A stretch of DNA of 64,000 nt from Avena insularis (lineage: Eukaryota; Streptophyta; Magnoliopsida; Poales; Poaceae). Positions 10,919 to 24,109 of this stretch are shown here, in pieces. The notes under the pieces were generated by a model, which was given only the letters and a program-made list of their open reading frames with translations, searched no databases and was not told the DNA's origin. The stretch lies in contig CM042696.1 in assembly GCA_023614405.1 (NCBI GenBank), positions 336,713,211-336,777,210 of the forward strand. Reading direction: 5' to 3'. Position 1 is the first letter of the stretch. The number at the start of each line of letters is the position of its first letter. The position numbers were made by a program, and so were the translations under genes.

Positions 10919-13900
10919 TGTCAACACCCGGATTTTTAATCCCAGATGCCTGTTATGCCATACATCGCAATCCCAGGATTACCATTTTTGCGAGACATGA
11001 CAGATTGGATATCACAGTACATCATCCATAACAAACCATAAATAAGGTCTTACACAAATAAAGGATCTCATGATCCAGTCTTAGTACAATCAAGTAGCAG
11101 AATAAATAGCGTAATGGTGGGGTCCATCTTCAGAGTCATAGGCAATGCAGACGATGGAAGATAGTCCTAGTTATCATAGCCGTCCTGCTGTCCTTCATCT
11201 TGGTAATCTCCTTCATAGTCTGGCCACGGGAATAGCCAGGGACAAAAGCCATGAGTACTCTTTAAGTACTCGCAAACTATCACTAACAAGAGAGATAGTT
11301 CTAGTAGGAATGCTAACTCTAAGTTTATTTATAAAGTTAAGTTTGAAACCTAAGCTGAGTTTAGAAACAAAGAAAGATAAAATAAAGTTTGAAAACACCT
11401 AAGTGGGAACTTAGTTGTCATAGTCACAACTCTGTTGTGGTCAAGTCATGTCACAATTCATTTCATAAGTTGTTTTGAAAACATCTGACAACAGAACAGT
11501 ATGGCCACTCCAACTGTCCATAACCGCGGACACGGCTATTCGAATAGTTTGACACTCTGCAGAGGTGGTACACTTTCACCACAAGATTCGATACATCTGT
11601 CAGGGATAACCCTGAATCATCATACCTAGTACGTAGATAATCAAACATAACCTTTCCTTTATACACTCTAGTATAAGCACCTCTCCTATGAGCATGGCCT
11701 CCCAACCATGACCATCTGTCATCTTGGGCACTGCATAGGTGGACAACATTGAGAGGTAGCCTCATCTCAAACCTCTCCCGCGAGGGAACTAATACTAATG
11801 CATATAAACTTCTAGCTAAGCCTTACCCAATTCAGGTATTGTGGTTGTATGGTAAAATTGGAATGGTATCGCATCCGAATCCAACCATCAGTTTTGTAAA
11901 AGGGCTAAGGCTCATGCCTCAACATTTTCATCATCATAAACCATTTGTGTTTCTCAAAACATGTCAAAACATCTCAATAGAATGACTCATCATTCCAAGG
12001 TGTTCACAAATCATTTTCACCAAGTATTCCCATCTAAAGTGAATCAAGTTTTGGTTTAGTCCGACTACTAAGTTAAGAGTGTTCACTAAGGTGGGATGCT
12101 AATCTCAATCTCATGCCATAGAATAACGTCTAAGTATAACTAGATAGGTCAAGTTTTATACTCTTCATGCTACCTTTAAACAAGTAAAGGACTTTGGTAA
12201 AGTAAATAAGATAATGCTTGTAAATAAAACTTGGAGCAGGTATAAGTCAAAGGGTATAACCAAAGTAGGCCTAATGCATCTTCTTAGCTTATCTAGCTTA
12301 AGTCTTCTTACTAACAATAGCTTGCTCAGTTTACTTGAAGTTCTAGGATTGCAAGTATAGTGCTAGCTTGCCTTGTGTAGTGTAGTGGTTGAAGTTTTCT
12401 TCCTCCTCCTCTTGGTAGAACTCCTCCTCCTCGAAAGCTTGGTCGGTACTATCGTCTATAAATACATACGAAATACACAATCACCAAACAATACTTAACT
12501 AAGGCACACATTTGATGATCTAGTATCATCACAAACATCACAAGGTTTAATGAACTAGCTTCATTCTTTTTATTTGAGAAAAGTAATTTCTACTCATTGA
12601 AATTAACTAAGATTTAATATTCTCCAATTAAAATATGGGATCATGTGGACACATGTCATCACCACATATTCTAACATATGGGAATGTTATTTAAGGGTTG
12701 GATTACATTATAATAAGTTTAAGTTTAATAATTAATGATTTAAAGTGACTAGAAATGCCTATATAGCATTATTTTGGTACTAGTCCAAAGTCACGACATG
12801 TAAACCTTAATATTATTACATATTCAGATAGGTATGGTTAAATATTATTTTTGAGAGTTGGAATAAACTAAAAACCTATTTTGGTTTATTTTAGAAAAAT
12901 GTTTGAATGTGCAAAAGCTTCAGTTTTGTTATTTTAATTAGGAGAGATCTCTATCTCTAAATGATTTAAATCCAACGAGCTTGGATAGATATTTTCATTA
13001 GCTTTCCACAAAAATTGGATTCACTCAATTTGAATTTGTAAAACTCTCTGATTGGATTTTTGAACTAAGGGACAAAATTGATTTAAGTCTAAAATAGAAA
13101 AACCTATATTTGAATTAACTAGGTCGCACAGGAAACTAAATGGGCCAGCCCAGTGGCGCTCACTTGCCGAGGAGGGCTGACAGGGTCCCGCTGGTCAGTG
13201 ATTCATCAACTTGAAGCTTGATGCAGGCGATTAGAACCACATGATTAGAACACGATCTAACGGTCCACGGTCGTCGTCGACGACGGACTCGTCGCCGACG
13301 AGACTGAACCCTAGCACGGTCGGTAGGGGTCTACTGGGGATGTACCAGCGCTCCAGCTAGTGCGGCAAGGCGGGAACACGAACTGGATGGCGACGGCGGA
13401 CTCAGGCGAGGTCGTGGCAGGGGCTAAGGTGGATGAAATCGACGACCACGTCTCGTCCTCTGCAGCGGCTACCTCCGGCGGAATTCTGGTGATGTGCTAC
13501 TCGAACGGTTCCGGTGAGAGAGGGGAAATGGTCAGTGGAGAGAGGGGAGTGGAATGGTGTGAATAAATGGTGCTGGGGAGGCTTCCTTTTAAAGGCTGGA
13601 GGAGGGTACCGACGGGTGTGGGCCGAGCTCGTCGGTGACGGTGATACATGGGGCTACCGGCGTGGGCGAGGTAGGCGGACGGTGGGCGGTCTGCTGTTGG
13701 TCCTCTACGGCATAAAGACGACGCTAGGGGCGGTGGCATTTGGTCGGGGGCTTCCCGCGCTCTGGGAGACACAGGCGATGCTCGACAGTGATGATGGCGA
13801 CTGTGGGTCACGCGGCGGTGCACGGCCGTGTCTGGCAGGGTGAGGGGGTCGAGGCGGAGCGGCGTGCGTGATTTGGTGTCGAGGCGTGGTCTTTGGCATG

Positions 13901-14849
13901 CTAGCGGCGATCGCGCTTTGGCGTGCTCTGGCTGCACGCAGAGAGAAAGGGCGACGCAGATCTGAGGTGGTCCAGTGGCTAGCAGGGGCCATGGGGTGGA
14001 CCGTGGGCGGTAGTGAGGTCACGCCTCACTCCCTGGAGCGGCGGAGAGGGGCTGGCGGTCTCCTGTAGCTTGTGCCCGTTTGGCCGGCGAGCATTGCCTC
14101 GGGGTGGCGGTGCACTGGCGCCAGGGGATAGGGCATGGGGTGGTTTTGGTCTGGTTGGGCCGGGGGGAGACCAAGGTGATCAATGTGCATCAAATGGCTC
14201 GACAAGATTTGCTCCAAAACAGTGTTAGTTAGGTCATAATGATTCTGCTCACAAGGTGTTCGATCAAATGGCCACATGAGAGAAACTTTTGAATTTTTGA
14301 AAGATTTTTGGTGGAGTGATTCATCTTATGCTTAAGCATCTAAGTTTGCTTGGGATTTGGAAATGGAGTTCAACTGAGTGGTTTTTGAAAAAGTGGTATC
14401 TAGACATATGAACTTGATTCAATTTTCAATTGTCATTTAAATTTAGAGTTTGAATGTTTTTGGGAGATCACAAAGTGGGCCTTGGTACATCACTACTTGT
14501 ACTAGCAAGGGGTGCAAAGATCCACAATTGTCTCTGTTAGGATTTGAGTGCTAGGAATAGCCAAAGTGGGCTATGTGATTAAAATGGCAAAAGTAACCAT
14601 TTGCTTATTTAATTCTTTTTGAGTTATTTTTCTTTGGGATTTGCTTGGGGATGATCTAGATGATGTGTAATTCACCTTAGAGTAATTTTACAATCAATAG
14701 ATCACTCAATCATGGCATTTCAAACAACTCTTATTTAAATGCAACATTCATATGCATGCTTAAAGATTTTAAATAGAAAAAGTATTTGTTAACCCTAAAT
14801 TGGGTAGATTTGATCTTGATCACTTGGATTAAAGTTTTGGGATGTTACA
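10919..14849 (-). repeat. 5' LTR of the Tekay element
   Basis: Aligns end to end with 1,568-5,526. Differences are mostly substitutions, including in the GC-rich core (13,140-14,170). That makes it a useful control for the indel-rich pattern seen in the LARD LTRs. It carries the 22-bp block GTCCATAACCGCGGACACGG-CT (11,516-11,537), also found in the LARD LTRs. Confidence 0.95.
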
Positions 14850-14854
14850 GTGTA
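14850..14854. repeat. Target site duplication GTGTA, right
   Basis: Perfect copy of 1,563-1,567, directly after the terminal CA of the right Tekay LTR. Confidence 0.93.
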
Positions 14855-17800
14855 GTTTGAAAGATCTAGATCTAGCATGTACATTATAGGTAGGTTACAA
14901 TTATAGAACTAACTACGAGATATAAGTGAACTCGATATAGGGTTTACTTAGTCACTACCAAGTTTTGCTGTTAAACTAAGCATGGTTAAATGAGGTGAGA
15001 TCATTTACTTTTAATGTAAATGAATGATATACAAGATGAATTTTTAATTCATTGACTTATAGTTGATATAAAATTTAAAATGTCTCAAGTAAAGTTAAAT
15101 GAAATTTATTTTGATTTATAGAGATAAAAGAAAACATATGCTTTTTATTTCAAGAAAAAATATAGGATGTTTCACCTTGTAATATATTTATTTCTTTATA
15201 AATCCTAAGATCTTATGTAGTACTTTCCTTAGTATTTTATAGTGCAATATATTCATTATTATACGTAAAACTGAATTTTATTTATTTTTAGGGTTTTTCC
15301 TTATTTTTATATATTATTGCAAAAGATTAAATGTTTTAAATATTTTGTCGAACTTTATTTAGTTCAAATAGTCAACTTATTATTTTTCTTGAGTAGATTA
15401 TATTTTATTTGTCATTTTGATATATCATATATAGATTTATGTTTTTCCTTATATTTCTAGAGCTTAAAGTGTTCACAGGGTCATTTTGGTAATTTACTTT
15501 TCTTTTAAGCAATTTATTTTTCATTTCTTTCTTTTAACTGGGCCTGGCCCATAGACCAGCCTAGCCCACACAAAAGCCCACCGGCTGGGCTCAACTCAAC
15601 TGCATGACCCTTGGCTCGGCCATTCTGGCCTACCCCACTCTCTCTTTTGCACTTGACCTTGCTCCTCATCCCTCTCTGGTGACCCCATGGAACCGCACCT
15701 CTCTTCTTCGATTATGGCAAGCTCTGACCACACTGGCTGCCACTATCTGCCACAATTGACGCCGCTCACTCTACTCTGTCAACTAGTCCAAGTCGATCTG
15801 TCGGGCGCCTCCTCTCCTGGTCGTGCTAACCCTAGCTGGAAACTAGGGTTTTGGTCCGTTTAACCTTGTCGTGCTCCGATGGATCTGATGTGCCTCTTTG
15901 TTGGTAGAGATGATGTGGTGGTCGCCTTCATCACCGCCTTCACCCAAGCATTGCTACTAGCGCGACTGGATGCGATTTGAGCACCTAAGTGCTCCTTGTG
16001 CTGTCGTGCCCTGTGCTACCTCTCCCAGTGATGTTGTCGGTCTGCATCCACTTATTTGTTGAGCAAGGACCACTAGTAAGTGCTCCTTCTCCCCTCTCCT
16101 GTTATGTCTCGCCTCTAGGTCAAATCCCAAGTTAGGGTATCCTCTCTATTTGATCTCCCTATAGCTTGTAATGTTGTGTTATTACTTTAATGTTGAGCAT
16201 GCGATAGTTCATTTTACCATGCCCAAGTAGTTCTAATTATGCATGTGATTCTTTGTTAGAGTTTGCTCATGTTCTGGTATATTTGTGCTCAAAGTACTTG
16301 GGTGCTCACTTGACATGCTAGTGTGTAGCTTCTTTCAATTCAAATACAATGTTTGAATTCATCTATAGTGATATATTTGGTAAAGAAACATCTTTCAAAC
16401 TTGATAGTGAACTACAGCTAATAAGATTCCTAGAAGTACTACCTAAGAAGATGATTTACCCTCAGTTGGTATGATTTGACACTGCTATTGTTTATTGGAT
16501 TTACACTGTCCTCATAACTGTGAGATACTTAGATAATTCCTAGTGATTTATAACTACTGAAATGATTTAAAGATGTGTGCCTAATGCTTGCTGAAGCTTA
16601 GGAATTGTATTTGGAACTTGTAATGTTTTGGATTTAGCTTAGTGGCTACTGTTGGTTTTACATCTATTATTGTGGTGCCTCTTGTGAGAGTGTGCACACT
16701 AAGAAGATTAAATTCGTATGCCTTGCTATTATGCTAATATTTAAGGTGTATAACACTCATATGTAATGATTTAAGTGTGTTGGATATGCAAGAAGGACTA
16801 AAGTCCTAGCCAGTGATGCATAAGACTAAGGCTCAAATCTTTCAAAAGAACAGATACAAGATTCTAAAAATACTTATATGCTCAATGATGAACTAATGTA
16901 GCACCACTACACATTTTGAGAGTTTTTCCTTAACTCCTTTCTAATTGGAATTTGATGCTAATGAAGACTAAATCTTTGTAAAGCAAAATGAGGATCACAT
17001 AATTTTAAATAGATCCATAATGGAAACAGATGTGAATAGATACGATGCTTGATTTCTTAGTTAACCAATGATGCATAGGCTGAGGTAGAAGTACTTAATT
17101 GTGGGGCTTTAAATATCTATGATGATTTTTAGTATAGCATTTCTATACAAATCTGAGAGTTTCCTTACTTATATTCCTACTTGGGATCCGTTGTTACTTT
17201 TTCTTGAGCCAAACTAATAAGAAAAAATGTTATGCTTGGGTGGTATTCAATGTTGGTTGTAGAGGGTTACTTGGTCTTCTAACAGTTGGTGTAATTAACT
17301 TTTTGGTGGTAACTTGCTCCCTCTGGTAAGCATGTTCCTCCTGGTCTCTTGACTTGCCCCCAAGATCTTGTCGTTGCAATAGTTCATGTTGTTGTTCTTG
17401 ATATGATGCAGGTATTGGTATTGTTCTCCTTGTCAGCTCCTCTTCTTAAAATCCCTCTACTCCTAGCTTGATTTGATGTCTGATCTACTCTCCTTTGCTA
17501 ATGTGGTCTTGATTAAGTAACCATGGTGGCCTCTATGTGGATATGAATATGGGTGAATGATCTTAGTGGTCTTATGGTGGTTCTTGGGTGTGAAAGAGTG
17601 GACGGGGAGATAGTAGTGATGTTACGGCTGCCTTCTCTTGTTTCTCTACTCCTGTGCTATGCTCTGATCGACAGCACACACACATGTAGTGTTGTGTGAG
17701 CTGCATGCCTACTTACTTCATGTTTGTGGATCAGATCAAGTGAAAACTTGGTCGTTTGTTGGTTAGTTACCTTTTTCTTTTAACCTGAACTGGTGAAACT

Positions 17801-18570
17801 TACCCCTAATGCTAGTGATGCACTAGCCTGGGGTCGAATACTGATGGGAACAGATTCTATACATGGCCCTTAAATCAAACTCAATGATGAACTTGAGCAT
17901 ATCACTTCTATGCTAAGTCTGGGAGCAACATTAACCAAAATAATTCTTTTATTTTTGTTTTGTTTTCTTTTCGTTGTGTTTTGGAGGTACAAAAGAATAA
18001 GAGAACTAAAGAAAAGAATATACAAGAGTACATAAGAAAATATTTTAGGTTTTTCTTTTTATCATTTATTGTAATTTATTTTATATTTGGATATTGTAAG
18101 AACATTGTATTATTGTATCATACAAAATAATATTAACACTTTCTTTTATATTATACAATTGTAAGGACTTGTATTACGATTAATATTTATAATAAAGTTA
18201 GTTTTAATTTTTGTAACTTATATTTAATTCTTTGTGCCTAGTAGATTATCTTACTACTATTTGAGTAATATAGATTTCAATTCTTTATTTGAAATTGCAT
18301 TTGTTTATGTATTATTTATCATCCATTATCATTCTCTTTAATCAAGACAATATTTCTAAATTGATATTATAAATAACTCTAAAACCCAAATCATTCAAAT
18401 TTGAAATTCAACACAAGTTTGGAATGATCTTTTTGAAAACCTAAGAAATGCCTAGAGATCATGTCAAAATCTATCGCACTCACTGAGATGAACTAAATCC
18501 CAATACATCGAAGCCAGAGAGACTTTTGATCACTTGAGTGCTTTGATTTGCAAACAAATTATCTAGATTT
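14855..18570. other. Old non-coding DNA, AT-GC-AT profile, no gene
   Basis: No frame longer than about 60 codons and no protein motif is seen. AT-rich DNA (14,855-15,535) gives way to a GC-richer block (about 15,540-16,130) that opens with GGGCCTGGCCC-like words and has pyrimidine-rich runs, then AT-rich DNA again. Long LTRs of the neighbouring Tekay and LARD elements have the same profile, so a decayed LTR is possible, but I found no ends or partner copy. Confidence 0.5.
16812..17927 (+). repeat. Three dispersed degenerate copies of a ~100-bp unit
   Basis: Copies at about 16,812-16,924, 17,065-17,161 and 17,812-17,927 share the same order of words: GTGATGCA, then an A/G-rich stretch, an ACAGAT or similar word, a TCAATGATGAACT-like word, and an ending with TCTGAGAG or close variants. 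They are strongly diverged and separated by unrelated sequence. The second copy is the weakest. I cannot assign them to a known family. Confidence 0.4.
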
Positions 18571-18599
18571 TTAGATACATGAATGCAAATGCACACACT

Positions 18600-19265
18600 C
18601 AAAAACCGTGGTCATGACTAGAAAAAGAACACCAAGATAGATAAGTTTCTTGTCCAGAGAGGCTGACCTTAGGGCCCTAGTAGTAAGACCATACACGGTT
18701 GCTGCATAGAGAAACATCACAAAGGTCAAAACGGCGGATCCGACCGAAAAAAAGTCCAACATACACACATTTCCTGTACAGGGGAGGCTGACATCAGGAC
18801 CCGATAGCAAGACTAAATGGCCGATGCATAACATTATCAAGTTCGAAATAGGAGGCATGAGCGGAGATAGTTAGTCCATCGTACACACGTTTCTTCTATT
18901 GAGTGGCTAACATAGGAGACCCACCAGACTGGATAAAGGGTTGATGCATCGAGCAATAAGTTTGGAATACATAAGCACGAGGGAAGAAAAAATCCATCAT
19001 ACACACGATTCTTATAATAAGAGGCCGACATGTGGGACCTAGTATCCTGAATATATGGTTGATGCATCAAGAAACACTATCAAGTTAGTAACATGAAAGT
19101 GCGAGCAAAGAAAAAATTCATCATACACATGGTTCTTGTAATGAGAGTCTGATACGGGGGACCCAGTAGCTTGACTATACGGCAGATGCATCGAGCAATG
19201 TTATCGAGTTCAATTTAGGGAGGCGTGACCAAAAAGTATAGTCCGCTAGAGACATTTTCATCCGG
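18600..19265 (-). repeat. Degenerate tandem array, ~120-bp unit, about five copies
   Basis: Units start near 18,660, 18,782, 18,903, 19,021 and 19,145. Each reads roughly GAGGCTGACAT..GGGACCC, then GATGCATCGAGCAA, then ATCAAGTT, then CCATCATACACAC and TTCTTGTAATGAG. Spacing is close to 120 bp. Open frames on the minus strand (18,571-19,070) are by-products of the array. A short satellite or transposon subterminal repeat are both possible. Confidence 0.7.
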
Positions 19266-19284
19266 GACCCACATGCCTCAAAGA

Positions 19285-20140
19285 TACCGTTGAGTCAACA
19301 TCATGCGAGGAACAGATAATCTTACTTCTGCCACGCGTCGGTCGAGCTTCTTTCATGTTTTTAACAATTTCGTCGTAGTAGAGGGCCATGAAAACAAAAA
19401 CATGTTTTCCATATACCATGGTCAAGGAAACGAAATTGTGGCTGAAGGCATACATTCTACGGTGCTCGATGGCCAAACCATGTGAAAGCCAACTTTTCTT
19501 GTAGTCTTCCCGCGTTGCACTAATAATCCATCTACTAGTTGCTACTTACACTAATCTTCATTTTGTTAATACAGGTAGTAAACTACAAATTACTTGCTAG
19601 CAATAACTTATCTTCCTATTTGTTTCTAGATAGATAGATTAACTTATCAACCAATTGCTTGGTACGTGTAATTTGAGATGAGTACTTAAAGAATTAACAC
19701 GTGTTTCTCCAATTTCCCAACATATTACCAATTTCCAAATGGAGAGCAAAAACTAGTTGATGCTTTGGATTCTACCGATGGAAGCACAGTCAACTGGAGA
19801 ATGATGTTGTTTGTGATTAATCACATTCACATTTTTCATTATGTTATGCACTATCACAATGCTAAAGAGCCATGTGGAAGTTCTGTGGCACCAATGCACA
19901 CTTTAAAGTTGACAGATACCATCGAGAAGTTGGTAAGAATACTTTTATATGTTCTTTCTGGACTTGTTCAAACTTAGTGCTTACTTATATTTCCAAATAG
20001 GTTCTTGCAATAGAAAATCCTAGCCAATGTTGTTCCCAAAGATATCGAGAAATCTGGTGATATGAAAATTTTATGGCATCCTAACATTGTGCTTAGACGG
20101 TCCTACATTATTCCTGAAGATGGATGTCTTAGTATCGACA
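19285..20140 (+). pseudogene. Possible fragments of a decayed transposase-like gene (weak)
   Basis: Plus-strand frames at 19,303-19,485, 19,765-19,977 and about 20,005-20,160 have protein-like composition and sit next to splice-like sequences (for example AATACAG before 19,576). They lie upstream of, and on the same strand as, the Transposase_24-like pseudogene described below, so they may be its earlier exons. No diagnostic motif is visible and the boundaries are guesses. Confidence 0.25.
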
Positions 20141-21199
20141 GTGGAATCAAATGCTTATGTGTCTTTTATCTCATTACTATGATGTTATATGGTACTGTGA
20201 TGATATATTATTTGTGCATGCTGGATTATTTTATGTTTTTTCTTAATTTGTATATGCAATTTAATCTAAAAAAAAATAGTGACGGTTTATCTAGTTCATG
20301 TCATAGATACCAACATTTTGATCGACATGTCTCAAAATCCTACACAAATTGCTCTTATGTTTCCCGTCACATGCAAGTAATAACCTATAATATGAGCCAG
20401 CACACTAGTCTTACCCAATTTTCCCAAAATTCCTTTTCCATGCCTTCGTGCCCAAACCCCTTTTCGGGCCCTCGTGCCAAACCTCAAAAAGATGAGTCTG
20501 CACTAGCACTCCCCCACCTCCACAGACCTGTGCCACCACTCTTCCAGTTGTTCCCCGATCTACATGCCCTTGGCCACCATAGCAAGGCCCGCACCAATAT
20601 CTTCGGCAACACAGGGGACTATCTGGCGACTTTGCTGGTGAGTTCCTTTATCCATCCTGATATATCTCATCTCCCTCTTCGTCTTTTAGAATCCTATTTT
20701 CCACTCTCTATCCACCATTCCATCTAGCTTAGCCTCCCTACACGCGCACAAACCCTAATCTCCAAATCCCATCGAAACCCTAACTCCCCAGCAAACCCCA
20801 AATCCACCATACAATCTGGTCATTGCTTAAATACCTAGTTTAGAGATTTAGAGTTGCTACTAGTATTTCAAGAACCTTAATCCACAAATCCACCATACAA
20901 TTCACGCTCATTGGTCTGAGTAGTTTTAACATATTTGATATTGTTAATGGTATTTAATCTGATCCTAACAGAAGGTTAGTTTAATATTTTAGCTTAAGTA
21001 CATGGTACGTGTGCTTATATTTTTTTCATGATAATGTTCTTGATCTTTTGTTGATTTGTAGAGTTGGAATGGTTAACCCAATAATGTGTGTTGTGTGCTG
21101 ATGATTGAGTTCCAGGACATAACTAGGTGTTATGCTGGCACTATTACTATAGTCATCCCTAAGAGTAAGGTGATGCCAAGTTAGCAACACATTATTTTA
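20141..21199. other. No supported gene
   Basis: A long frame (20,062-20,727) spans an AT-rich first half and a C-rich second half (20,440-20,720), with no recognisable domain. The C-rich part and the following CCCTAA-type words resemble a 5' untranslated region, but no downstream gene follows. I see nothing firmer. Confidence 0.4.
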
Positions 21200-21660
21200 T
21201 ATTTATAATAAATTCATTTGCTCACATGTACTTATGCTTCACTAGTGTGGACAATTTATATAATTGCATATGTACTAATACATTCCACATTTATAAAATA
21301 TCTAGATGTTGATAAGACATGTATATTATTCAGTTACTTTGACACTTCATGTTATCTAGTATTCTTAACCACTTCCAATTTTAGGTACTTCCACCAATTT
21401 CAATTTATTAAACACTTTCAATTTTGTTTGCATGGACATAAGTATCGTGCGAACACATGTCCTAGAGCCCATGAAACAAGATCTAGAAATAAGATACTGT
21501 TCGTGGAGATTCGGCCTGTTCATCGATGAGTCTGATGGATACTAATAGTGAAGACATGCTGGATGTTCATGACTCTGAAGCCATTCAAGAGCAGCCAGCT
21601 AAGGAAAAGAAGTCTCACAGGCCTAGGGAATAAAATGATTTGATGAAAGAGTCAGGTCAT
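21200..21660 (+). pseudogene. Duplicated exon region of the Transposase_24-like gene, copy 1
   Basis: The block around 21,400-21,500 (CACTTTCAATTTTGTTTGCATGG-like words, then GCGAACACATGTCCTAGAG) matches 24,880-25,005 (ACATTCAATTTGCTTGTATGG, GCGAACACATGTTTTAGAG) in the same order. Downstream, 21,537-21,630 reads as an acidic stretch followed by a Lys/Arg-rich stretch, the same style as the sequence after the Tat insertion at 39,315. So this is probably a diverged duplicate of the exon that the Tat element later split. Stops are present. Confidence 0.5.
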
Positions 21661-22139
21661 TCCAAGTCGCCATCATAATTCATATTTTTGAATACCTTTG
21701 CTTACTCAAGGACGCATGTTGATCATTTTTGTTATATTTCAGTGATGGTCATATATGGTACAATAAATGTTCATTCAGACAATTTTATGTTTGTAATAAT
21801 TCATTTACTCACTTAATTATGGTGATGAGCCATTCTTCTCATGATTAACTAGTTATGAACATGTGTGGGTGAAAACTATACCATGTGTAGGTGACTATGA
21901 TTTAGGTATATTCATTTTTGTGCTAAATATGTCATTACGATAATTTCCTATTGTATTTTAGAGTTTATTTTTGTTTTGTGTATTATTCTTCACTAGGGTT
22001 GATAATTTATATAATTTCATGCATAAAAACACATTTTACATGTATAAAATAATTACGTTTTGATATTGACATCAGAGTAAATAATAACGCTAGATTATTT
22101 CGGCTCAAACTGGTATACACGGCGTCTCTATTCTTTTAG

Positions 22140-22760
22140 GCCATGGGATGGGCGCCTAGGAGGACACATGGCGACATCTCAACGGAGCCTTGCTATCCCG
22201 TGAGGCGGGTCCCGCTGCAGCCAGAGCGAAAGATTTCATACCAAGGATGGGTGTACCGCACACCATCATACCCCGCTATCGCTGGAAGGTGGGACCCGCG
22301 CGTGACATGGGCGTGCCGTCAGCATACACGGGTTGGAACGTGCGCAGTCAGGGGTGTTCCCTTTGCAACGATGCTCTGCACCCACTGGGTTGTGGGGCCC
22401 GCCGAGAGACGACATGGCGTAGTGAGCTCATACCAGCCACATACTCACGTGGATGCGGGGCCCGCCTGGAGCTCGTGTGGCAGTGTAGACCATATAATGC
22501 CACAGTTCATCGCGGACGTGGGGAACGTCCAGAGCCGATGTGGCGCTGTGAGCCCATACCAGGTGCGGTTTCTCACGTATGCATGGCTTGTCTAGAGACA
22601 TTCAGAGCCAACTTGGCGATGTGAGCCTTGCAGGGTTCAGTTTCTCATGTATGCGGGGCCCATCCACAGACGACATGGCACGGTAGACTATAGTCGGTCA
22701 CAGTTTCTCGCGTCGGAGGGGCCCGCGGACATTTGATGTGGCATCGTGTGCCCTAGACGG
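22140..22760 (+). repeat. GC-rich degenerate tandem array, ~66-72 bp unit
   Basis: Units recur from about 22,380 to 22,740 with the pattern GCGGGGCCCGCC, AGAGCCGAC-TGGCG-TGTGAGCC, then TTTCTCACGTATG. The two overlapping open frames (22,143-22,595 and 22,190-22,624) exist because the unit lacks stops in two frames, so I do not call them genes. A related block lies at 24,110-24,400. A TATA-like word follows at about 22,918. Confidence 0.6.
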
Positions 22761-22899
22761 ACGTGTTTCCTTGCGGCGGAGGGTCGACCTGCCAACATAG
22801 ACTATAGGAGTCAACGGTTTATCATGGATGATATCCCAGCTGGTAGCATAGAGTGCACCGTGAAAATCTACTTCGGTCTATGATGGCTCTATATCTTAA

Positions 22900-23840
22900 A
22901 CCTTACGCTTCCTTCTTCTATATAAGCATATTTGCGTCTCGTCTTTGGCATTCAGTCAGATATTTCTTTTACATAGCATGCTTCTAAAGGCTCGGCTTCT
23001 TGCGCCTGGTTTGTTCATACAGCTCGTCTGTCTCTCTAGTTAAGCTTCGAGCAGAGCAGGATGTGGCTTCTCGACTTGGCCGTGCATCTCACCTAGCCAA
23101 CCTATCTTCATTTCTTTGGGATTTGATGCCTTGATAGCATTGCCCAAAATGGTCTTCACTTCGTCTTGTGATTCGAAGGCTCCTCCCTCCGGCAACCTGC
23201 TTACCAGATGGACGCGGCGACGTTGTGACCTTACCGCGAATGAGAAGGCCAGTTTTATTTAGGAAAGCTCGTAGAGATCATCGACATTCGAGCGAGACGA
23301 TGACGGCATGGTCTTCAAACGGAAACGATAAGCCTACATTATTATCCTTTAAGTTCTTCACTGTCATTTTTACCTTTTTTGTATTTATCTAATTTGTTTC
23401 CTTTTGCTTTTTGTAGGTACTATGTGACCGTTTCACGTATGGGCATTGGTGGCTGCAACTATGCATGGACAACAAAAAGGCATAGAGAAGGGAAGGACTA
23501 ACTCGCATGTCGTGTTTGTACGCGACACAGAAGCAATTCCTCGACATGTTTTCAACCGGTGTTGGAGGAAGACTTTCATGCCTTCATGTCCAGAACGAAA
23601 GCCATGTGCCTAGGCATTGCACACATAGAACCCTTCTAGATATAGGCCATGACGAACATACGACTTTCCATCATGTTTAGATCCTAGGCTTAGATCTTAG
23701 CTTCTTAGTGCCATGGAGTACAGTGGCTTAGATATTATTCCTTAAAATTTAGGAATGTAATATTTTACGTGTAATCTATGCTAACGTTTCTTATAATGGA
23801 TATGTATGTATTAATTGTTTTACGAGCAATAAATCTATAT
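22900..23840 (+). other. Possible small transcription unit: TATA word, splice-like junction, AATAAA
   Basis: CTATATAAGC at about 22,918-22,927 is a good TATA word. Downstream there is a frame at 23,168-23,392, a T-rich stretch ending in TTTTTGTAG near 23,417 that looks like a 3' splice site, and an AATAAA at about 23,829. No conserved protein is recognisable and the frames are short. It could be a decayed gene or a non-coding transcript inside an old transposon. The evidence is only the arrangement of signals. Confidence 0.25.
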
Positions 23841-24109
23841 GGACATGTCTCAGAATGGATCGAACAATTTTATAAGAAAAATCATGCATGTGACAGTAAA
23901 TAAGCATGTGTGTTTTCTTTTTAGCTTACATGTGTGGCTTCGAACATCACAAGTTTTAATGCATAGAAAAATGCATGTTTTCTCTTTTTACCTTTCATGT
24001 GTGACCTCAAACTTCGAAGATGGTAATGCAGAGAACAATGCATGTGTTTTCCTTTTAGCTTAGATGTGTGACTTCTTTATCTCTTTCCTTGATGCACTGG
24101 TCCAACACA

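Larger units (their letters stand above)
1568..14849 (-). mobile_element. Complete, degenerate Ty3/gypsy Tekay/Del chromovirus (minus strand)
   Basis: A 13.3-kb LTR retrotransposon in reverse orientation. It has two long LTRs (3,959 and 3,931 bp) starting TGTAACATCCC and ending GTGTTGACA on the minus strand, a perfect GTGTA target duplication, a PBS matching initiator-Met tRNA and a purine tract at the other end. On the minus strand the order is pre-gag ORF, gag, protease, RT, integrase, then a chromodomain-like tail. That order and tail are typical of the Tekay/Del/Retrosat2 chromovirus clade. The copy cannot be autonomous: there are several in-frame stops, frame changes and a deleted RNase H. 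By eye the LTRs differ by about 5% over the first 265 bases, so the insertion is not recent. Confidence 0.93.

Noticed and set aside
22143..22624. Two overlapping 144-150-codon frames
   Set aside because: They lie on a GC-rich tandem repeat whose unit lacks stops in two frames; no domain and no start context.
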